Part shown: piece by piece, positions 6,481 to 6,730 of the stretch | Position numbering within the stretch: position 1 is the stretch's first letter | Layout: each line of letters starts with the position of its first letter | Source of the DNA: JBBDXS01 sp040902195 | Lineage (GTDB): Bacteria; Chloroflexota; Dehalococcoidia; DSTF01; RBG-16-68-14 | NCBI GenBank assembly: GCA_040902195.1 | Contig: JBBDXS010000005.1 | Coordinates: forward strand, 1 to 6,730 | Reading direction: 5' to 3' | Length of the DNA stretch: 6,730 bases | Position numbers and translations under genes: made by a program | The notes under the pieces: generated by a model | The model's input: only the letters and a program-made list of their open reading frames with translations | Database searches by the model: none | Told to the model about the DNA's origin: nothing

Positions 6481-6730
6481 CTAGCCTTCGTGCTGGATCA
6501 GCTCGATGACGTCTTCTGGGGCGCGCTGGCCGTGCGGATACATGAAGTCGTGGTCTTTCAAGTGCTCGTGCGCGAATTTCGTGAGCGCATGCTTGTCGCG
6601 GTACATCTCCTGGAACGTCGGAGAAACGTCCTTCCACGTTCCGCCGGACTGGACCGCCTGGTAGGGACACGCCTCTGTGCAGAGGCCGCAGTACATACAG
6701 ATGCGGAAGTCGATCTCGTAGCGGTCGATG
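6481..6730 (-). CDS. NuoI-like 4Fe-4S ferredoxin subunit (C-terminal part, cut by window edge)
   Basis: The last 82 codons of a leftward gene are visible; its start lies beyond the right edge. The fragment opens with IDRYEIDFRIC and contains one complete C-x2-C-x2-C-x3-C-P motif, CMYCGLCTEACP (6664-6699). This matches the second [4Fe-4S] motif of complex I subunit NuoI and related ferredoxins, where IDxxRCxxCGLCxEACP is typical. The remaining 60-odd residues are a hydrophilic tail with aromatic and His residues (KFAHEHLKDHDF). The stop is 3 nt before the start of the large iron-sulfur subunit, so the two are translated together and are probably partners in one complex. Electrons would pass between its two clusters and those of the large subunit. 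It could instead be a ferredoxin subunit of a hydrogenase or formate dehydrogenase complex; only the missing N-terminal half would decide. Confidence 0.9.
   Translation of the reverse strand, partial: IDRYEIDFRICMYCGLCTEACPYQAVQSGGTWKDVSPTFQEMYRDKHALTKFAHEHLKDHDFMYPHGQRAPEDVIELIQHEG
6485..6489 (-). promoter_or_regulatory. Shine-Dalgarno for the large iron-sulfur subunit
   Basis: Minus-strand GAAGG lies inside the last codons of the NuoI-like gene, 7 nt before GTG 6477. It supports the GTG start and implies translational coupling with the upstream subunit. Confidence 0.65.

Noticed and set aside
5957..6670. 237-codon minus-strand frame spanning the junction of the two redox genes
   Set aside because: Its translation is Arg/Ala-rich, out of frame with both iron-sulfur subunits, whose Cys motifs are intact. 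It is a shadow frame.

Overview
The window is GC-rich bacterial DNA with five complete protein genes and one gene cut by the right edge. The likely source is a high-GC bacterium. Chloroflexota is my best guess, because a lone secretion-type ATPase, a stand-alone LON-domain protein and NuoG-like/FDH-like redox subunits recall genomes of that phylum. That is inference from protein style, not a database result. The left end is a 47-base run of C followed by C-rich, low-complexity sequence. It looks more like a contig end than biology.

Layout. Positions 1-339 hold no convincing gene, only the poly-C run and a short AT-rich patch (about 271-323) just beyond the end of a leftward gene. A leftward pair follows: a secretion-ATPase-like P-loop protein (1070-1897) and a HAD-family phosphatase (340-1032). 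Diverging from them, a zinc-dependent alcohol/polyol dehydrogenase (1960-2994) runs rightward behind a good Shine-Dalgarno. It converges on a leftward block, with a perfect 7-bp hairpin (2997-3014) between the two. That block reads, in transcription order, a NuoI-like ferredoxin subunit (6730-6481, partial), a 916-residue iron-sulfur/molybdopterin-fold subunit (6477-3727) and a stand-alone LON substrate-binding-domain protein (3681-3031).

How the genes work together. The NuoI-like and NuoG-like genes are separated by only 3 nt and are almost certainly subunits of one electron-transfer complex. The large subunit carries enough Cys/His ligands for about five, possibly six, iron-sulfur clusters. 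Its two-cluster ferredoxin module resembles NAD-linked formate dehydrogenases and hydrogenases more than classical NuoG, yet the Cys/Sec expected in a working formate dehydrogenase is absent. It is probably an electron-wiring subunit rather than a formate-oxidising enzyme. The dehydrogenase, phosphatase, ATPase and LON-domain protein show no clear pathway link to it.

The window contains no RNA gene, CRISPR array, insertion sequence or phage gene that I can support. The points most worth a second look are the duplicated Cys motif and missing active-site residue of the large subunit, the orphan ATPase with an altered P-loop, and two genes with a TACAAT box 6-8 nt upstream of the start codon, suggesting leaderless transcripts.
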